Shown piece after piece: positions 23,641 through 36,750 of a stretch of DNA of 64,000 nucleotides (positions within the stretch are counted from its first letter, which is position 1; every line of letters starts with the position of its first letter). The translations under genes were made by a program, and so were the position numbers. The notes below the pieces were generated by a model. It was not told where the DNA came from. It did not search any database and saw only the letters and a program-made list of their open reading frames with translations. The DNA lies in assembly GCA_023512835.1 (NCBI GenBank), contig CM042090.1, forward strand, positions 15,488,617 through 15,552,616, read 5' to 3'. The stretch is from Taxillus chinensis (taxonomy: Eukaryota > Streptophyta > Magnoliopsida > Santalales > Loranthaceae).

Positions 23641-26600
23641 TGGCCGCTTCACCATAAAATAAAATAAAATAAAGGAAAGCAGCTCTGGATTATTATTATT
23701 ATTATTATTATTATTATGATTTCTCTTTTATTTTATTTTTATTTTTAAATTTTATTTTATTTTTATTAAAAAAAAAAACTCCTTCTACAGTCTACACGTG
23801 AAACGAAGAGAATGAAAAACAAAGATGTACCCATACCATTTCTACTCCAACCATGAACAATAATTGAAGTGCATGAAATTACCCAATTTAATGGGTACGA
23901 TGAGTTCTTTCTTTCAAGCACTGGTTTTCATCATCGTTATATATATTTTAAAACGAGAACAGTATTTTATGGGCTTCATTGATTATTATAAGTTGTCAGG
24001 TAAAGTTGTCCGAAAAAGTTTGATGTCATGTATTTGATGGAGCTTATTATTATTAAATATGAAGAGATATGATTTTTTTAAGCTATAATGCCATTAGCCC
24101 AAACCGGTTAAGCATAGTAAGGGAAGACTAGAGTTAGTATAAATATATGACCTATGTCCTGTTACAAAAAACACACGTTCTCTTATTTCCGTCGACAGAA
24201 AACCATTGGTGAATGACAAGCGTACCGGGGTTGGATTCAAAAATTTTAAGTGGGAGATTAAATATAAACTATTAAGATTAGTTTAATACATATTTAAAAA
24301 CTAATATTATTAAAGTTACATGAAAACATACTCACTATTTTTTTTATTACCCTCACCCATCGATAGACTGGCTCAAATTTGTGAGTTTGTTTTACTATAT
24401 ATATTAAAACAAAAATCTTAGATAAAAACAAGATCTCCAAGCAAAAAGACCAAATTTGTAGAAATTTTATTAATTTATAGTGATGTTGCTGGCGAAAGAT
24501 GTGTAGATGACGATGGGGATGAAAACAATAATAAAATAATATAACATGACGTCATGACCGGCCGGTTAAATTTAACTGTGACACGCTATAATTGAAGTCA
24601 CTTGTTAAAATTTATGTGCAGTAAGAAGTTAAGCAAGTTTTCGGCTAGCAATAGCACCTGTGGCTAAATAAGTGATGATATAAGATATGGATCATTAATC
24701 ATCATATGTTTGATTAATTAATAATAAACTCACTTCGAAAGGAAAAAAAAAAAAGAACAAGTAAAAACATAATAAAGCGTGAAAAAAGTAACAATAGTCA
24801 TTATAATTGGTTTTGATAATATTTCATTGATGATGTAGCTAATGCTATGATAGTTTTGTTTTAATTGAACTCAATTTATATTTTTAAACTTAAAAGGTTT
24901 TTTTGGTAATTTTGGTGAATTTAATGAGTTAAATATAATTAAATAGTAATAAAAAAGAATAAAACAAAAAAAATATGGGAAAGGGACATTTTTGGTTGGT
25001 ACCCGCGCTCATAAAGGAGGAAGGGGGAGAGGAAGGCTTTGCAAGTTAATGCTTGCTTTGCTCTCGCTTGTAGTGGATGGATTATAGTGATTTGAATGGT
25101 GGAGCTTTCCTTATATGAGTGTGGCGAGGCAGACAATGAATTCCTGATTGATAGTGAAAGGAGCAAAAGGTGTTCATTTGGTTTAGATGGAATTGGAGCA
25201 GCTAGTCGGCATGCATGCTGGGTGAATAATGTCGATTTTAAAATAATTTCTCCAAATTATTTTTTTTGTTGAACCTCAATCTTTTGCATACACCCACTTT
25301 ATGATGTTAATTCATTCATTTTTTTTTCATAAGTTCATGTTGAATTATCCCGAATTCTAGCCATCAGTTATGAAGGTTAGAGAATTCTAAACTTAAAATT
25401 GCATAGAGAGACAATAAAAAACGATGCTATATATTTGATGTCCAGTATTGGAACTAACGAAGTCTTGTTTTATTAATAACGTCATTAATTCTCAATGATA
25501 TCTCATGAGATCGATTATATTGAGTAGTTAATTGATATGTCTGTTATTTTCAATTGATTTGAAGTCAATCTTATTCGCATGGACTAAGTTAAGGATTTTA
25601 CAAGTCATGCACAAGTTTTACAATTTCAAGTGGATCTATGTGGTTTTTTTTCCTTTCCCTGTAATGACCCATATTAGTTGATTTTAATTTTATAATGTAT
25701 TTAACTCAATTACAAGTAAATTCAAAATAATTTGAATTTTCTAAGAGAGAATAATCGATGGATGATTAGGCTATAGAAAATCTTGGTCCAAAATCTTTAC
25801 TATTACAAGTTTTTGTATGTACAGGTGCTTTTATCAAAATTAAGATACATGTTGATTTATTGAACTAGTATTCAAATATTATGAGCACATTTGGTACATC
25901 AATTTTTGTGTATTGTTTTTTAAAAATGGTGAATTTAGGGCGAGTCCATCATAATTTAATAATAATATAAAATTTAAAATAAATTTTTTAAATGATGAAC
26001 CCATAGCTATTTTTAAAAACTCTTTCTAAATATTTTCTATTTTAAAAGTTAAATTCAATTCTGTTAGAATACTCAGATATTTTTTTATTTTTTTTCTCAA
26101 TTTTATTATTTAAGCATACTAAATATTATTTTTGTAAAAAATTATTTAGATCCAATTTAAAAAACACAATCTTTATAAATTATATTTTCTCTTTCACCAA
26201 ATAAAAATTACTTTCAAAATATAATTTAATACAAACTTTAACAGAATTTAAAAATTAAATATAAAAATTAAAACACACTTAACCGTTGAGTCGTTAAGGG
26301 TTTATGTGTCTGTATCATAGTTGCAATAAAAATATATAATCTGTTCTTTTCACGGGCCATAATAAAAGATAGGAGCACAGGAAGCTTTAATTTGTATTAA
26401 TCATCCCTTTAAATAGGATTCAGTCAAAATAATAGCGCTTGTTAGATAAGTAACTTATATAGGAGTTCAAATACTTAAAATTAAGGGTTGAAAATTTTGG
26501 AGAGTCAGCCCCTATTAATGGTCTTATTGTGGTTTTCATATACATCACACACACACACACACACTCACGAAAGTGTAAGCGTAGTGAGTCAAACCCATTT

Positions 26601-29600
26601 TTTAAAATGTGGTTCACATACTTGATTCTGGTTTTCTGATTTTTCTCCATGGGATAATTAACCTTTCATGACCACTTAATTTTAGCAATTCTCAGTTTAA
26701 TTGGGAAATTCATAAGATTCACCAACCATTCACAGCCATTGAATTGTAGCAATTTCCATACTTTGCTTTGAGCCTTTTATGACGACAAGAAAGAGATGAC
26801 TTTGACCGTGGAAAAATATTACATGTCTTTTCAATATTTGAAGTGTTTATTAATAAAAAGTTTTTGCTTATTTTTAAAAAATACATTTCAAATATGATGG
26901 GGTTGTTTTTGTTTATTTATTTATTTATATGATTTTAAAAAAATTGTTTATGGGGAGTCCCCTCAGGCCAACCTTTGGGCAATTACACGGTAAACCCAAG
27001 TGAGGGAAAGATTCATGCAGTAGGCCCACAGTGTAGTCCATGGGTAGTTTTTCCTTGGCCCAATAAATTGACAAGTACCAGATGGTTTTTTTTAATCCCG
27101 TTCTATATGGGCCTGGGCCACAGGCCTAACAAGTAGTAACAAAAAACGATCCGGTAGGTTTGTTAGAACCTTCAATCGTAGGTTGATCATAATCGCAAGT
27201 ACTGTATTCGAACCTTCAATTTTAAATTGAACTTAAACATAAAATCCTAGGACAGTCGTGGTGTTTTTTTTTTGTTTTGTTTTGTTTCAAAATTATGATT
27301 TATCTTATAATAATACTAATAATTGGATTTCGATTTTTTATATATAATAGTATATGTATCATTCAACCTGAGGTTGAAACATCTTAATTGCAAAAAAAAA
27401 ACAAAAACAAAAAAACAAACAAACAAACAAACGTTACTCACGCTGTATCCATTCAACATGAAGATAAATGCATTGGACGTCTATTTTTCATCATTAAGTA
27501 TTAAAAAGAACTCTCCACTGAAGTAGCAACCGCTTAATAATTTTGATTATTATTGGAAAATTTAGTGGAAAATCTTGAAATTATGAATCGTTAGAGTTTA
27601 TATTAGAAAGCTAGGGACAGGCAAACTTTCTATTACATTGCTGTTTGTATGAATATTGATGAAGGAGATTAATAGAGGGTAAATGGATGGTGGCCAGTGT
27701 AGTCGGTGTGAAATGGACTGTTAATTGCATGAATTGGACTAATTCAATTTAAATTCATTTAAAATACACGCCTGAATGGACCTATTTGGCGAGATAAGCC
27801 CGTACAAACGGCGAACCAGTCCGCAGATTAATTTAGTTTATTTTTCTTTTCATGTTATTTTACTCTTTTAAGTCTTGAAATTATAATATATGTTTTATGT
27901 TATAAGATTTTAGTTAAGTGATCAAATTTTATATTTTATACTAATAATATAATTAAAAATTATATGAAATTATTTACCCATATATATTTAATTAATATTT
28001 TGACTAAGCGAATATAATTTGTGCACATTATTAAAACTTTATTGGGATTTTGCATTCACTAAATATTTTCTTTTCACTTTGACAATGCTTTTTTTAAAAT
28101 AGAATTAAAAAATAAATTAATCCGTTAATCAGTTGGATTGCGAATCAAATTGACCATTTCATTTTCAATTCATAAAAAACGTTGATATAAATAAATTGAT
28201 CTATTTAGATCGGCTCTACAACAAGCCGAAACAGCTTGTTTTACACTCACAAGAGGCTGTTTTCTATGTGTGAGAGGCGGAAGCAGTGTCACGTAGTTTT
28301 GTTTACGTTAGCTATTTTTATTTTGGACATAGTATAAAATTGTGAAATTGTTGCAAATTGAATCAGCGACAACCATAAAATGTTCCTTTGTTTTCTTTCT
28401 TGCTCAAGGGACAAATTAACAATAATACTCAAGTTGAAATTGAGATAATCAACTCAAATATAGATTATATTTTTATATGGCTTGAATTGTAATGAACATT
28501 AGGATTTGAGGGTTTTATATTTTGAAGTTTAATGATAAAATTTGGGGTATTGTAATGTTAAAAATGATACACTTAATATCTTTGTGGTAGTTTTGTGCAA
28601 AACAACCGACTATATCATACAAATATAGATTTTGGAAGAATTATAGTTTTTGGCTTAATTTGATATAAAATGTGTTATCTAATATATATATATATAGATA
28701 AAACAAAAAAATACCGAATATTTTTGAAAAAAAGACATTAAAACTAAAATAGAAGCATAAACAAGCAAAAAAAAAACTGAATCAAAATTCGTTGTCTGCA
28801 CGACAATGACATCAACTCTTTAATTTACATATTCTCTATAAACAAACTATTATTTTCTTAAAAAATACTTTATTAAGAAATTAAGTGTATCAAATAGTTT
28901 TTAAATTAAGAAACAATATTTTTGGGAAAAAACACTTTTCATACCAAACATTTTTGTCTTGTCCCACGTGAATCAAATTAGAATTTCCCCTATTAAAACC
29001 TTATTTGTTTTCGTCAATGGCTTATTTTAATTCATGAGATTGCAATTTTATTTTAAAATTTTAAAATAATAATACCTTTCGGCTCGACAAATGAATACGG
29101 ATCGTCAACGTTTATTTTTTTACGTTTTTCTTACAATAAAAAACAATGCTAATGTTTTGCTATCTTAAAAAAAATAAATAAAAACACATTAAACTTACCA
29201 CATGCGCAAGTGACTTCTTATTCTTTTAATAATACCTGATAATTGTTTTTAAATTATAAAACCGTTCAATTACACTGTATTCGATAAATTTTATTTTGAG
29301 TAATTGTTATAGAAAATTCGAATATTTCCCAAAATAAATGGAGAAAACGAGAAGGTGTGATCCAAAAACGTATTTTCCACAGAATAAATATACATATATC
29401 GATATTAAATATTTTAAACACCCCAAAAAAAACTGTAATATGTACCATAACATGTAAACAGTTACCTTTTACTCTGTTCCATTTTAAAATTGTGGCACAT
29501 TCAGACATTCTATTTACCCGCACGCTTCATTTACAGACAAAAGTTAAAATAAGTTTTTTGTTTTTTTTTTTTTGAAATATCCGATGGCTGTGCGAGACAG

Positions 29601-29640
29601 TGACGAAAAGTCAACAATCGACTTTCATTACGAAAGGGTA
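23641..29640. other. Long AT-rich intergenic region
   Basis: About 6 kb with no gene. It contains an (ATT)n microsatellite (23689-23717), a GC-richer patch at 24990-25200, a (CA)n run at 26545-26564, an (AAAC)n run near 27414-27432, and a fragment at about 27180-27240 that on the - strand holds a box-B-like AGGTTCGAATAC. None of the short frames (for example 26420-26650 and 29266-29523) has recognisable domains. Confidence 0.5.
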
Positions 29641-31425
29641 TATTCGTAATTTCGACACGGGACTGGTTCAGTATACTTAAATAAATACGCGCCGGGGTAG
29701 GGGGCGTAGAAACCGTGTGCTAAAGCGAAGGATCTGTCTTCAGCTTTGAAGAAGGTGAGAGATGCTTTCTCGTCTACAATTTTTTTTCTTAGTTGTCCTA
29801 TGGTTTTCTTAATGTCTTGTTCCTTGTTTCTCTGTCTCAGCTTTGAATTTGTTGCTGGTACCAAATTTATTTTTTTGTTCTCGTGTTTGTACCATGGTTG
29901 TGGCTTCAAATTTTCATGACCTCTGAGTTTGTGGTTCCAGGTTCATCATCTAAAAATCTGATAATTTTTTTTTTGGGTTGTTGTCGAATTTGAACTTATC
30001 AATCATGATCTGGGGTGACCTCAGATTTTTGTTAAATTACGTTTCTTCTGTTTTTTGACTTACCCACATTTCCCCTTTTATGTGGGGCTTTGACTTCCTG
30101 TTCATTGGTTTCATTTCCTTTTTAGGTTCCAAATTTACTGGCACTGCTTTGCAATTCATTAAATATGCTGGAAATTTCAGTGGTTTTGTGTTACCTGATG
30201 CGACTTTTTTTCTTGTCAGTATTTTTTTGGTCCCCTGATGAGACCCTTTTTTTTGTTTTGTTTTGTTTCAATTACCCGAGACCACATATATATATGACAG
30301 TTTTTTTTGTTGGAAAATATTTTTTATTATAGCTTCAGAATTTATTTATTTATTCATCCAAGAGAAACTGAATCTGCTGCAAAAATTGATGCTCTAGATG
30401 AACTTAGCTATTGTTTTGTTAATGATTTAATTTCTGGGTTTTACTTTTACCTACTTTGCCTCTGACTTAGTTTCTGGTGCTGCATTCCAGGTTTTCTTTT
30501 TCGTGGGAAGACATGATATTTGGCTATCCTTCAGCTTGAGAGCTTCAGGTGAAACAATGAATCTTTAGATTTTGCTGCATCCTTTTCGTAGGCTTCCCAC
30601 ACTGTACCCTTTTGATTTCAAACTTGCTTTTCTTAATATGATTTGTTCCATACCAAACAAAGCAGTAAGTTTTCATCTTTTGATGTCTCTTGATGCTTTG
30701 CTTGTACTCAAGACAAGTCACCCACCCTGTCACACCCACCACCTAGATACAGACAGCCACCAACAATGAACATCTAAATAATTCCGTATGCTTTATTCTG
30801 TTTTTTTTCCTTGCATTTCTCATTCAAAACAATATTCCCGCTTTTGATTAATTTTTTTGATATTAATTCTTCTTCACACATTTTTAATTTTTGGACATCT
30901 TGTTTATTTCTTGTGTGCCGTTTTCTTTCCAATGCTCTATGTGCAAGAGTAAGTTTAATTTAGTTCCTTGTTTGGATGTAGTTTTCTTCTCTCCATCAGT
31001 CCCTAAAAAGATGTTTCATTTGGGTTACTTTTTGCATAAAAGGTAGGATGCCAGATTTAATTTGATACCATTTTTGTTGTCTATGAACATGGTCAAGAAC
31101 CACTTATAATGGAAGTTCATCATTGACATTATTTTTAGAATCTCAATATAACTGCTTCTGATGCCTCTTTCTATATGTAATCTCTTTGTTCTTGCCTTAT
31201 GCTTTTGGGCTTTCACGTTTGTCTTCTTCTTATTTAGTTCTTCTGTATTTCGTGTTTTTTGTATTTGAGTTTTCTAGGAATTTAATTATTATTTTTCTCA
31301 AACTGCAGAAAATATGTGCAAGTACTAATGTACGGCTGTCTTCTGGCTAGTTGGAAAATAAATTTACAATCAATGTCAAGCTAGTTTTAAAAACTGTGAA
31401 GTTTTTGCATTGGTCATTGGTGTAA
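29641..31425 (+). promoter_or_regulatory. Promoter and intron-containing 5' leader of the tubby-like gene
   Basis: A TATA-like ACTTAAATAAATAC lies near 29676-29690. The GC-richer segment that follows ends in GAAGAAG|GTGAGAG at about 29755, a good 5' splice site. Downstream, acceptor-like sequences precede 30490 (CATTCCAG) and 31309 (AACTGCAG). The simplest reading is a short non-coding first exon near 29695-29755, one or two leader introns, and a last leader segment from about 31310 to the ATG at 31426. Long leader introns are usual in plant tubby-like genes. The exact splicing cannot be fixed without transcripts. Confidence 0.45.
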
Positions 31426-32404
31426 ATGTCATTCCGTAGCATAGTTCGAGATGTAAGAGATGGTTTTGGGAGCCTATCGAGACGGAACTTTGAGGTTAGG
31501 CTTACTGGACATCAAAGGGGAAAATCCCATGGCTCGGTCCATGAGTTGCATGACCAGGCTCTTGTAATTCAGAATAGCTGTTGGGCTAACCTCCCACCTG
31601 AGCTACTATGTGATGTGATCAAGAGACTAGAGGCTACTGAAAGTACATGGCCCTCTCGAAGGCATGTTGTTGCATGTGCTTCAGTTTGTCGGTCATGGAG
31701 GGCAATGTGCAAAGAAATTGTCCGTGCTCCTGAGCTTTGTGGGAAGTTTACGTTCCCAGTTTCCCTTAAACAGGTAAAGTGCTCGAGTATCAGTTAAACA
31801 ATAGTGATTACTTGGGAATTAATTGGGTCCTGATCTGTATGTTTTTCAGCCAGGGCCACGGGATGGAATGATCCAGTGCTTCATCAAGAGAGACAAATCT
31901 AACTTAACATATCACCTTTATCTTTGCCTTAGCTCAGGTAGTTTTTATTTCAGATTTTTAATATGATTGAAGTTGGCTCTGTGCTTTTCTGATATTTTTA
32001 ATGTGTTGTGGGACAGTGGGAGTAAGCTTTCAGTGTATTGCTTTTAAACATTAATTCTTAATGTTGGTATATGCTTATGGATAAATTAATTTAATTTCAT
32101 AAATCATTTTTGAATTTTGTATCTGACATCTTGGCATGCACATAATACATATGTACTTTTTTTTATTTGAAGTATCTTTGTTATGCAAACATTGTTTTTC
32201 TTTCCCAATAGTATATATTTTTTGCTCTGTCTTCTATTTTAGACAGCAGGTAGTCTTTGATTGTAGATCTCAGGTAGCCTCATGTGACGGCAGTTGACTA
32301 ATTTATTATTTTGAGTAATAAAGTAGTTGTTCTGTGTGTGTGACAACTGTTTAATTTAGGTGTTTTAACTGCCATTGATGACTGTTTAACATAGAGAAAT
32401 CTCG

Positions 32405-32464
<60 letters not shown>

Positions 32465-34696
32465 TGAAATTTTATAAGCAAAAACCTGCAAGCTGTTGAA
32501 CACTTGAACTGCAATTAAGATCCCAACTGCAAGACTCTAACCTGTGACTTTCAAGTCATGAGGCTGTCACTCTAGCCAATGTTAGCTAAAAAAGAATAAA
32601 ATATAAAAATGATTTTTCACTTGTTTGAAGCTGCAATTGATCCAATTGTTTGTTTTTCTCATGACCTGTAAAAGTATGAGTATCACTGTATAGTTTTGGC
32701 ATCATAATTCATAAACATTGAATATATTGCATTTTAGGCAAAACAACTGCCTGGTCCCTACCTTATCCAATTGAGGCAGGATACACTAAATTGGCACATT
32801 TCTTTTATTTTTTTAACAGCACTCTGCTAAAGAAACTTACTAAGTTGGCTTTGTACCAATGTACTGAATCTAAGCCCCACAACTATACTTGTCATCCACT
32901 TTCAATTTTAGTTTGATCCATATATGTTCCCCACTTTTACAGCATGGTCAGTGCTGCAACCTGTAGGCTGTAATACTTGAAAAATTAAGAATATATTAAC
33001 CAAGGTCATGCATTTCTGTCCTTAACCATTAAGCAAATATTAACCTGCTTCAATAAAATTGTGTTTATTTTCCCTCCAGCATTGCTTGTTGAAAATGGGA
33101 AGTTTCTTCTGTCAGCGAAGAGGACCCGAAGAACTACCTACACTGAGTATGTGATCTCCATCAATGCAGAAAACATATCAAGATCAAGCAGCACTTACAT
33201 CGGCAAAGTCAGGTATTATTGTGTGCAAGACAGTCCATCCTTGCACTTCACTATAGTAAGGTCAAGCTTATTTTGTCAAGGTCATATTTAAATGTTATTT
33301 TATTCTGTTCCACCACGCGCTGACCTTTGATATTTATTGAGGGGAATATTAACTTGCAGAGTCTTCTGGGCTGCATATTAATCATTTTCTGATCTGAGAT
33401 ATCTATCATTTTCATTTCATCTTGCTTACTAAGATTTTCTTTCTTTCACTGCCATATTGACCAACTGACTAATCCGGCTAGAACTGTGAACATGCATTAT
33501 TTATTAGTTGACAAAAAATATTCATTAAGGAGGAAAACTGTGGAAGTGACATACTTGGCCTGCTTGATTTTCAGATAAGATTTTCTCAACTAATTGAGAA
33601 TGTATCACTTGTATCCTATCCTTGTCGGATACAATTAGCAATTATTCTTGTGCATTTGCACACCTTGTCACACCAAAATTAATAAGTACAATGAGAATAT
33701 CAGAGGCGGACAAGCTAATGACTGTGTCAGTGTTGTAGCTCATCTCATCAACTCATCCTACACTCAAAAAGGAAGTAGCCATAACTTATTAAATTAGCTT
33801 AGCATTTACCACAGCATCCTTATTAATTGCAAAATAAAGTAGTGTAGAATGTTATTTCTGCTTTTCATCAAGTTTCCGTACCTCCTAGCTTTGCATATTA
33901 CTATTCAGGCATGTAAATTGAGTCATAACTTGCGTTTACTAATGGATTTTGTTAAAAGAAAATGACACATTTCTATTTCAGGTCCAACTTCTTAGGCACA
34001 AAATTCATCATATACGATACACAGCCTCCTTATAATGGGGCACACCTTATGGAACCCGGGTGCACAAGCCGCAGGTTCTACTCAAAGAAGGTGTCTCCAA
34101 AAGTCCCCTTCGGTAGCTACAACGTTGCCCAGGTGTCCTATGAGCTGAATGTGCTAGGCACAAGAGGTCCACGCAGAATGCACTGCATCATGCACTCGAT
34201 TCCAGCATCTGCCCTTGAGCTGGGTGGTGTGGTCCCATGCCAGCAGGAACTCTTGCCTCGCTCCCTTGAGGACTCTTTTCGTAGCATCTCATTCTCCAAG
34301 TCCATTGACAACTCTAGTGAGTTTGGAAGCTGTCGATTCTCTGACACTGGTGGAAATCATGACGAAGAGGGTCGTCTGGGTAAGGAGGAGAGGCCCCTGA
34401 CCCTCCGGAACAAGGCACCAAGATGGCATGAGCAGTTGCAGTGTTGGTGCCTCAACTTCAAAGGAAGGGTAACCGTTGCCTCCGTGAAAAACTTCCAGCT
34501 AATAGCTGCCCCGCAGCCTGCCACTGGTGCACCAACACCGTCCCAGTCAGCCCCACCTGAGCACGACAAGATCATTCTGCAGTTCGGTAAGGTCGGGGCA
34601 AACATGTTTACCATGGACTATCGATATCCTCTATCTGCGTTTCAGGCCTTCGCTATATGCTTGAGCAGCTTTGACACGAAGTTGGCATGTGAATAG
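31426..34696 (+). CDS. TULP2: Tubby-like F-box protein (TULP2 type)
   Basis: Four coding exons, 31426-31773, 31850-31937, 33080-33212 and 33982-34696, all with GT-AG borders and continuous frame, encode 427 aa. An F-box occupies about residues 52-107 ([20 protein letters not shown] and the following CASVCRSWR). The tubby C-terminal domain fills 117-427, starting [10 protein letters not shown] and ending with the diagnostic [15 protein letters not shown]. The basic cluster [16 protein letters not shown] (about 157-172) is where tubby proteins bind PI(4,5)P2 at the plasma membrane. Family members act as SCF substrate receptors through ASK/SKP1 and take part in ABA and stress responses; release from the membrane can send them to the nucleus. 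The N-terminal [20 protein letters not shown] and overall layout are closest to Arabidopsis TULP2. Length is normal and nothing is missing. Orthology is inferred from similarity in memory, not a search. Confidence 0.95.
32408..32458. repeat. (TA)n microsatellite in intron 2 of the tubby-like gene
   Basis: An uninterrupted TA tract of about 51 bp between coding exons 2 and 3. It lies immediately beyond what would be the 3' end of the SINE-like sequence read on the - strand, so it may have grown from that element's tail. Confidence 0.95.
32459..32600 (-). mobile_element. tRNA-related SINE-like insertion in intron 2
   Basis: On the - strand the sequence has a box-A-like TGGCTAGAGTGAC (+ strand 32562-32580 region) and, about 20 bp further on, a box-B-like CAGGTTAGAGTC (32529-32548 region). 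Box spacing and order match RNA polymerase III promoters of tRNA-derived SINEs. A unique body follows and runs into the TA microsatellite. It is not a tRNA gene, because no cloverleaf closes. Target duplications were not found, so the boundaries are approximate. Confidence 0.45.
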
Positions 34697-35505
34697 ATAA
34701 ATAAATAAGTAAAATTATAGTAGCGTGTTTAGAGTATGTAGTTTGTATTGTATTTTATTTGATGAGGCTGCCTGCTAGCCAGGGGAGAGGCATGTCTGTA
34801 ACCAGTCACTCGAATGTGGACTGAACTGAGTTTTTGGCCCTTCAGAAGCTCCATGGGCTTGCAGTGCGTTTCCAATGATCTAATTGTCAATGCCTTCGAT
34901 TTTCTTTTATACTCTTTTTTTTTTTTTTTGTAGTGCTGATTTATTATGTGCTGCCTGCTTGCTGCTGAGATTTTAACACCCTCTCGAAGGTAACAGCTTG
35001 GACTCGAAAATGGTTGCTGCCGTGGTGGCATTGGTCGTTGCTTGACCGTATTTTATGGTTTGAGTTGACGTGTATGATATAATATATCGTGATTCGTTTG
35101 GGTCAATGCTATCACCTGGAATGCACGCGCGAGTAATTATTTGACGGTGGATCCAAGAGGGGTTGGCGGGAGAGGTTTTAGGAAAATGCAAAGAATGAGT
35201 CACGTTACAATATTAATATTGTGCGTTTGGCATTCGGCTTCCATGTTAAAATTTCGAGTTTAAGAATGATTTAACCTCTTAATTTTTCAAAAAAAACTTA
35301 GGTGCTTCGCTTGAACGATTTAAAAGTGTTAATGGTATTTAGGATATAAGTTCTGTCCTTTACATCAGTTATGATAGAATAAAATCATATGGTTTTATTC
35401 TTATTGTATGACTCTTTAATACGTATTGTTGTATTTATATTTAATGATTTATATTTAAATTTTATTTAACTGTAATTTTACTATAATAGTTTACCGTAAT
35501 AATTT
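34697..35505. other. 3' untranslated region of the tubby-like gene, then intergenic DNA
   Basis: After the TAG at 34694-34696 the sequence continues AAATAAATAAG, then a moderately GC-rich stretch to about 34990 that is likely the 3' UTR. The part from 34990 to 35200 is also GC-richer but shows no coding frame that I trust. The rest is AT-rich. Confidence 0.45.
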
Positions 35506-36750
35506 ATTATAATGAAATTATAATTGACTCATTTTAGATTCAATAATTTCATTATAGATGTATAATGATGTTGCAATCAGCGGTTGATTAAACTTTCATT
35601 TAAATGTAGTTCAATTACTATAACAGAGCTATAATGAAAGTCTCATTTGAACCATTGAATATTTAATCTAATGACTTAGATTAAATATTTTCATAATAAG
35701 AAACTGATTTTACGTTTTCTATATAAGATGACTATATATATATATGTGTGTGTGTGTGTGAAGAGGGAGAGAGAGACAGAGATGATTATATGATCACTTG
35801 GTTATATTTTATAATAAATACTTTTTATTTATTTTATATATCATTTTATTTTATATTATTAAAAACATTATTATAATTTTCAAATAATATATACTATTTT
35901 TATTAATTATATTAAAACTAATTATTAAAATAAATTTATGTAGTAAATTGAGATTTGTAAGAACTTTAATTTATATGATAAAAACATAGTGAAAATTGGA
36001 TTATAAAACTTGGAGACAAATTTCAAATTCGACAAATAAATCTTAGATAAAACTTTTTCTTAGGCTTTTATTTTATGGAGACACCACACATTTTTCATAT
36101 GTCAATATTTTTTTCTCCTTATTTTTATGGTTCATAATTTACTCTATATATCAGACCTATATATTTATTTTAGTAGATCTATAATTTAATGAAAGTTTAA
36201 TCTAACTCATTTCAAATTCAATAATTTCATTATATATATAATGACCATTAAATGTTACAACCGATAGTCTAGATTAAACTTTTATTTAACTGTAACTAAA
36301 TCACTATGACAGAGCTATAGTAAAAAAAAAAACTAATGTATACTGTTGAATATTAATCTAACAGCCCATATTAAAAAGTTATCATAATAAAAAGTTAGTC
36401 TCACGTTCTTCTATCTAGCATGACTATATATATATATGATTACTTAGTTATATTTTCTAATAAATATTTTTAGTTATTTTATATATAATGTATTTTAAAT
36501 TATTAAAAATATTATTATAATTTCCAAATAATATTTTATAAATTTATTAAAATAAAATTATGTAGTAATTTACAACGTGTAAGAACTTTATTTTGTATTG
36601 TAAAAACATAGTGAAAATTGGATTATAAAACTTGGAGACAAATTTCAAATTGGACACAAAAAACTTAGATAAAATTTTTTCTTAGGTTTTTTTTTTTTTT
36701 ATGGAGACACCACATTTGTCATATGTCATTTTTTTTCTTCTTATTTGTAC
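35506..36750. repeat. Divergent tandem duplication, ~650-bp unit
   Basis: Copy 1 is about 35506-36130 and copy 2 about 36184-36750. Shared segments in the same order include ATTCAATAATTTCATTATA, ATGACTATATATATATATG, AACATAGTGAAAATTGGATT, ATTATAAAACTTGGAGACAA and GGAGACACCACA. The offset falls from about 678 to 625 bp along the unit because of small indels, including a GT/GA microsatellite present only in copy 1 (35744-35775). There is no coding capacity and I see no terminal inverted repeats. Confidence 0.8.

Noticed and set aside
24085..24150. 5S rRNA-like string (AACCGGTTAAGC)
   Set aside because: Only about a dozen bases resemble 5S rRNA; the rest of the gene or a Cassandra-type LTR is not there.
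29628..29909. 93-codon - strand frame over the tubby-gene leader
   Set aside because: It lies antisense over the inferred first exon and donor site and has no recognisable domain.
32520..32600. Possible tRNA gene on the - strand
   Set aside because: Box A and box B are present but no acceptor, D and T stems close into a cloverleaf, so a SINE-like origin fits better.
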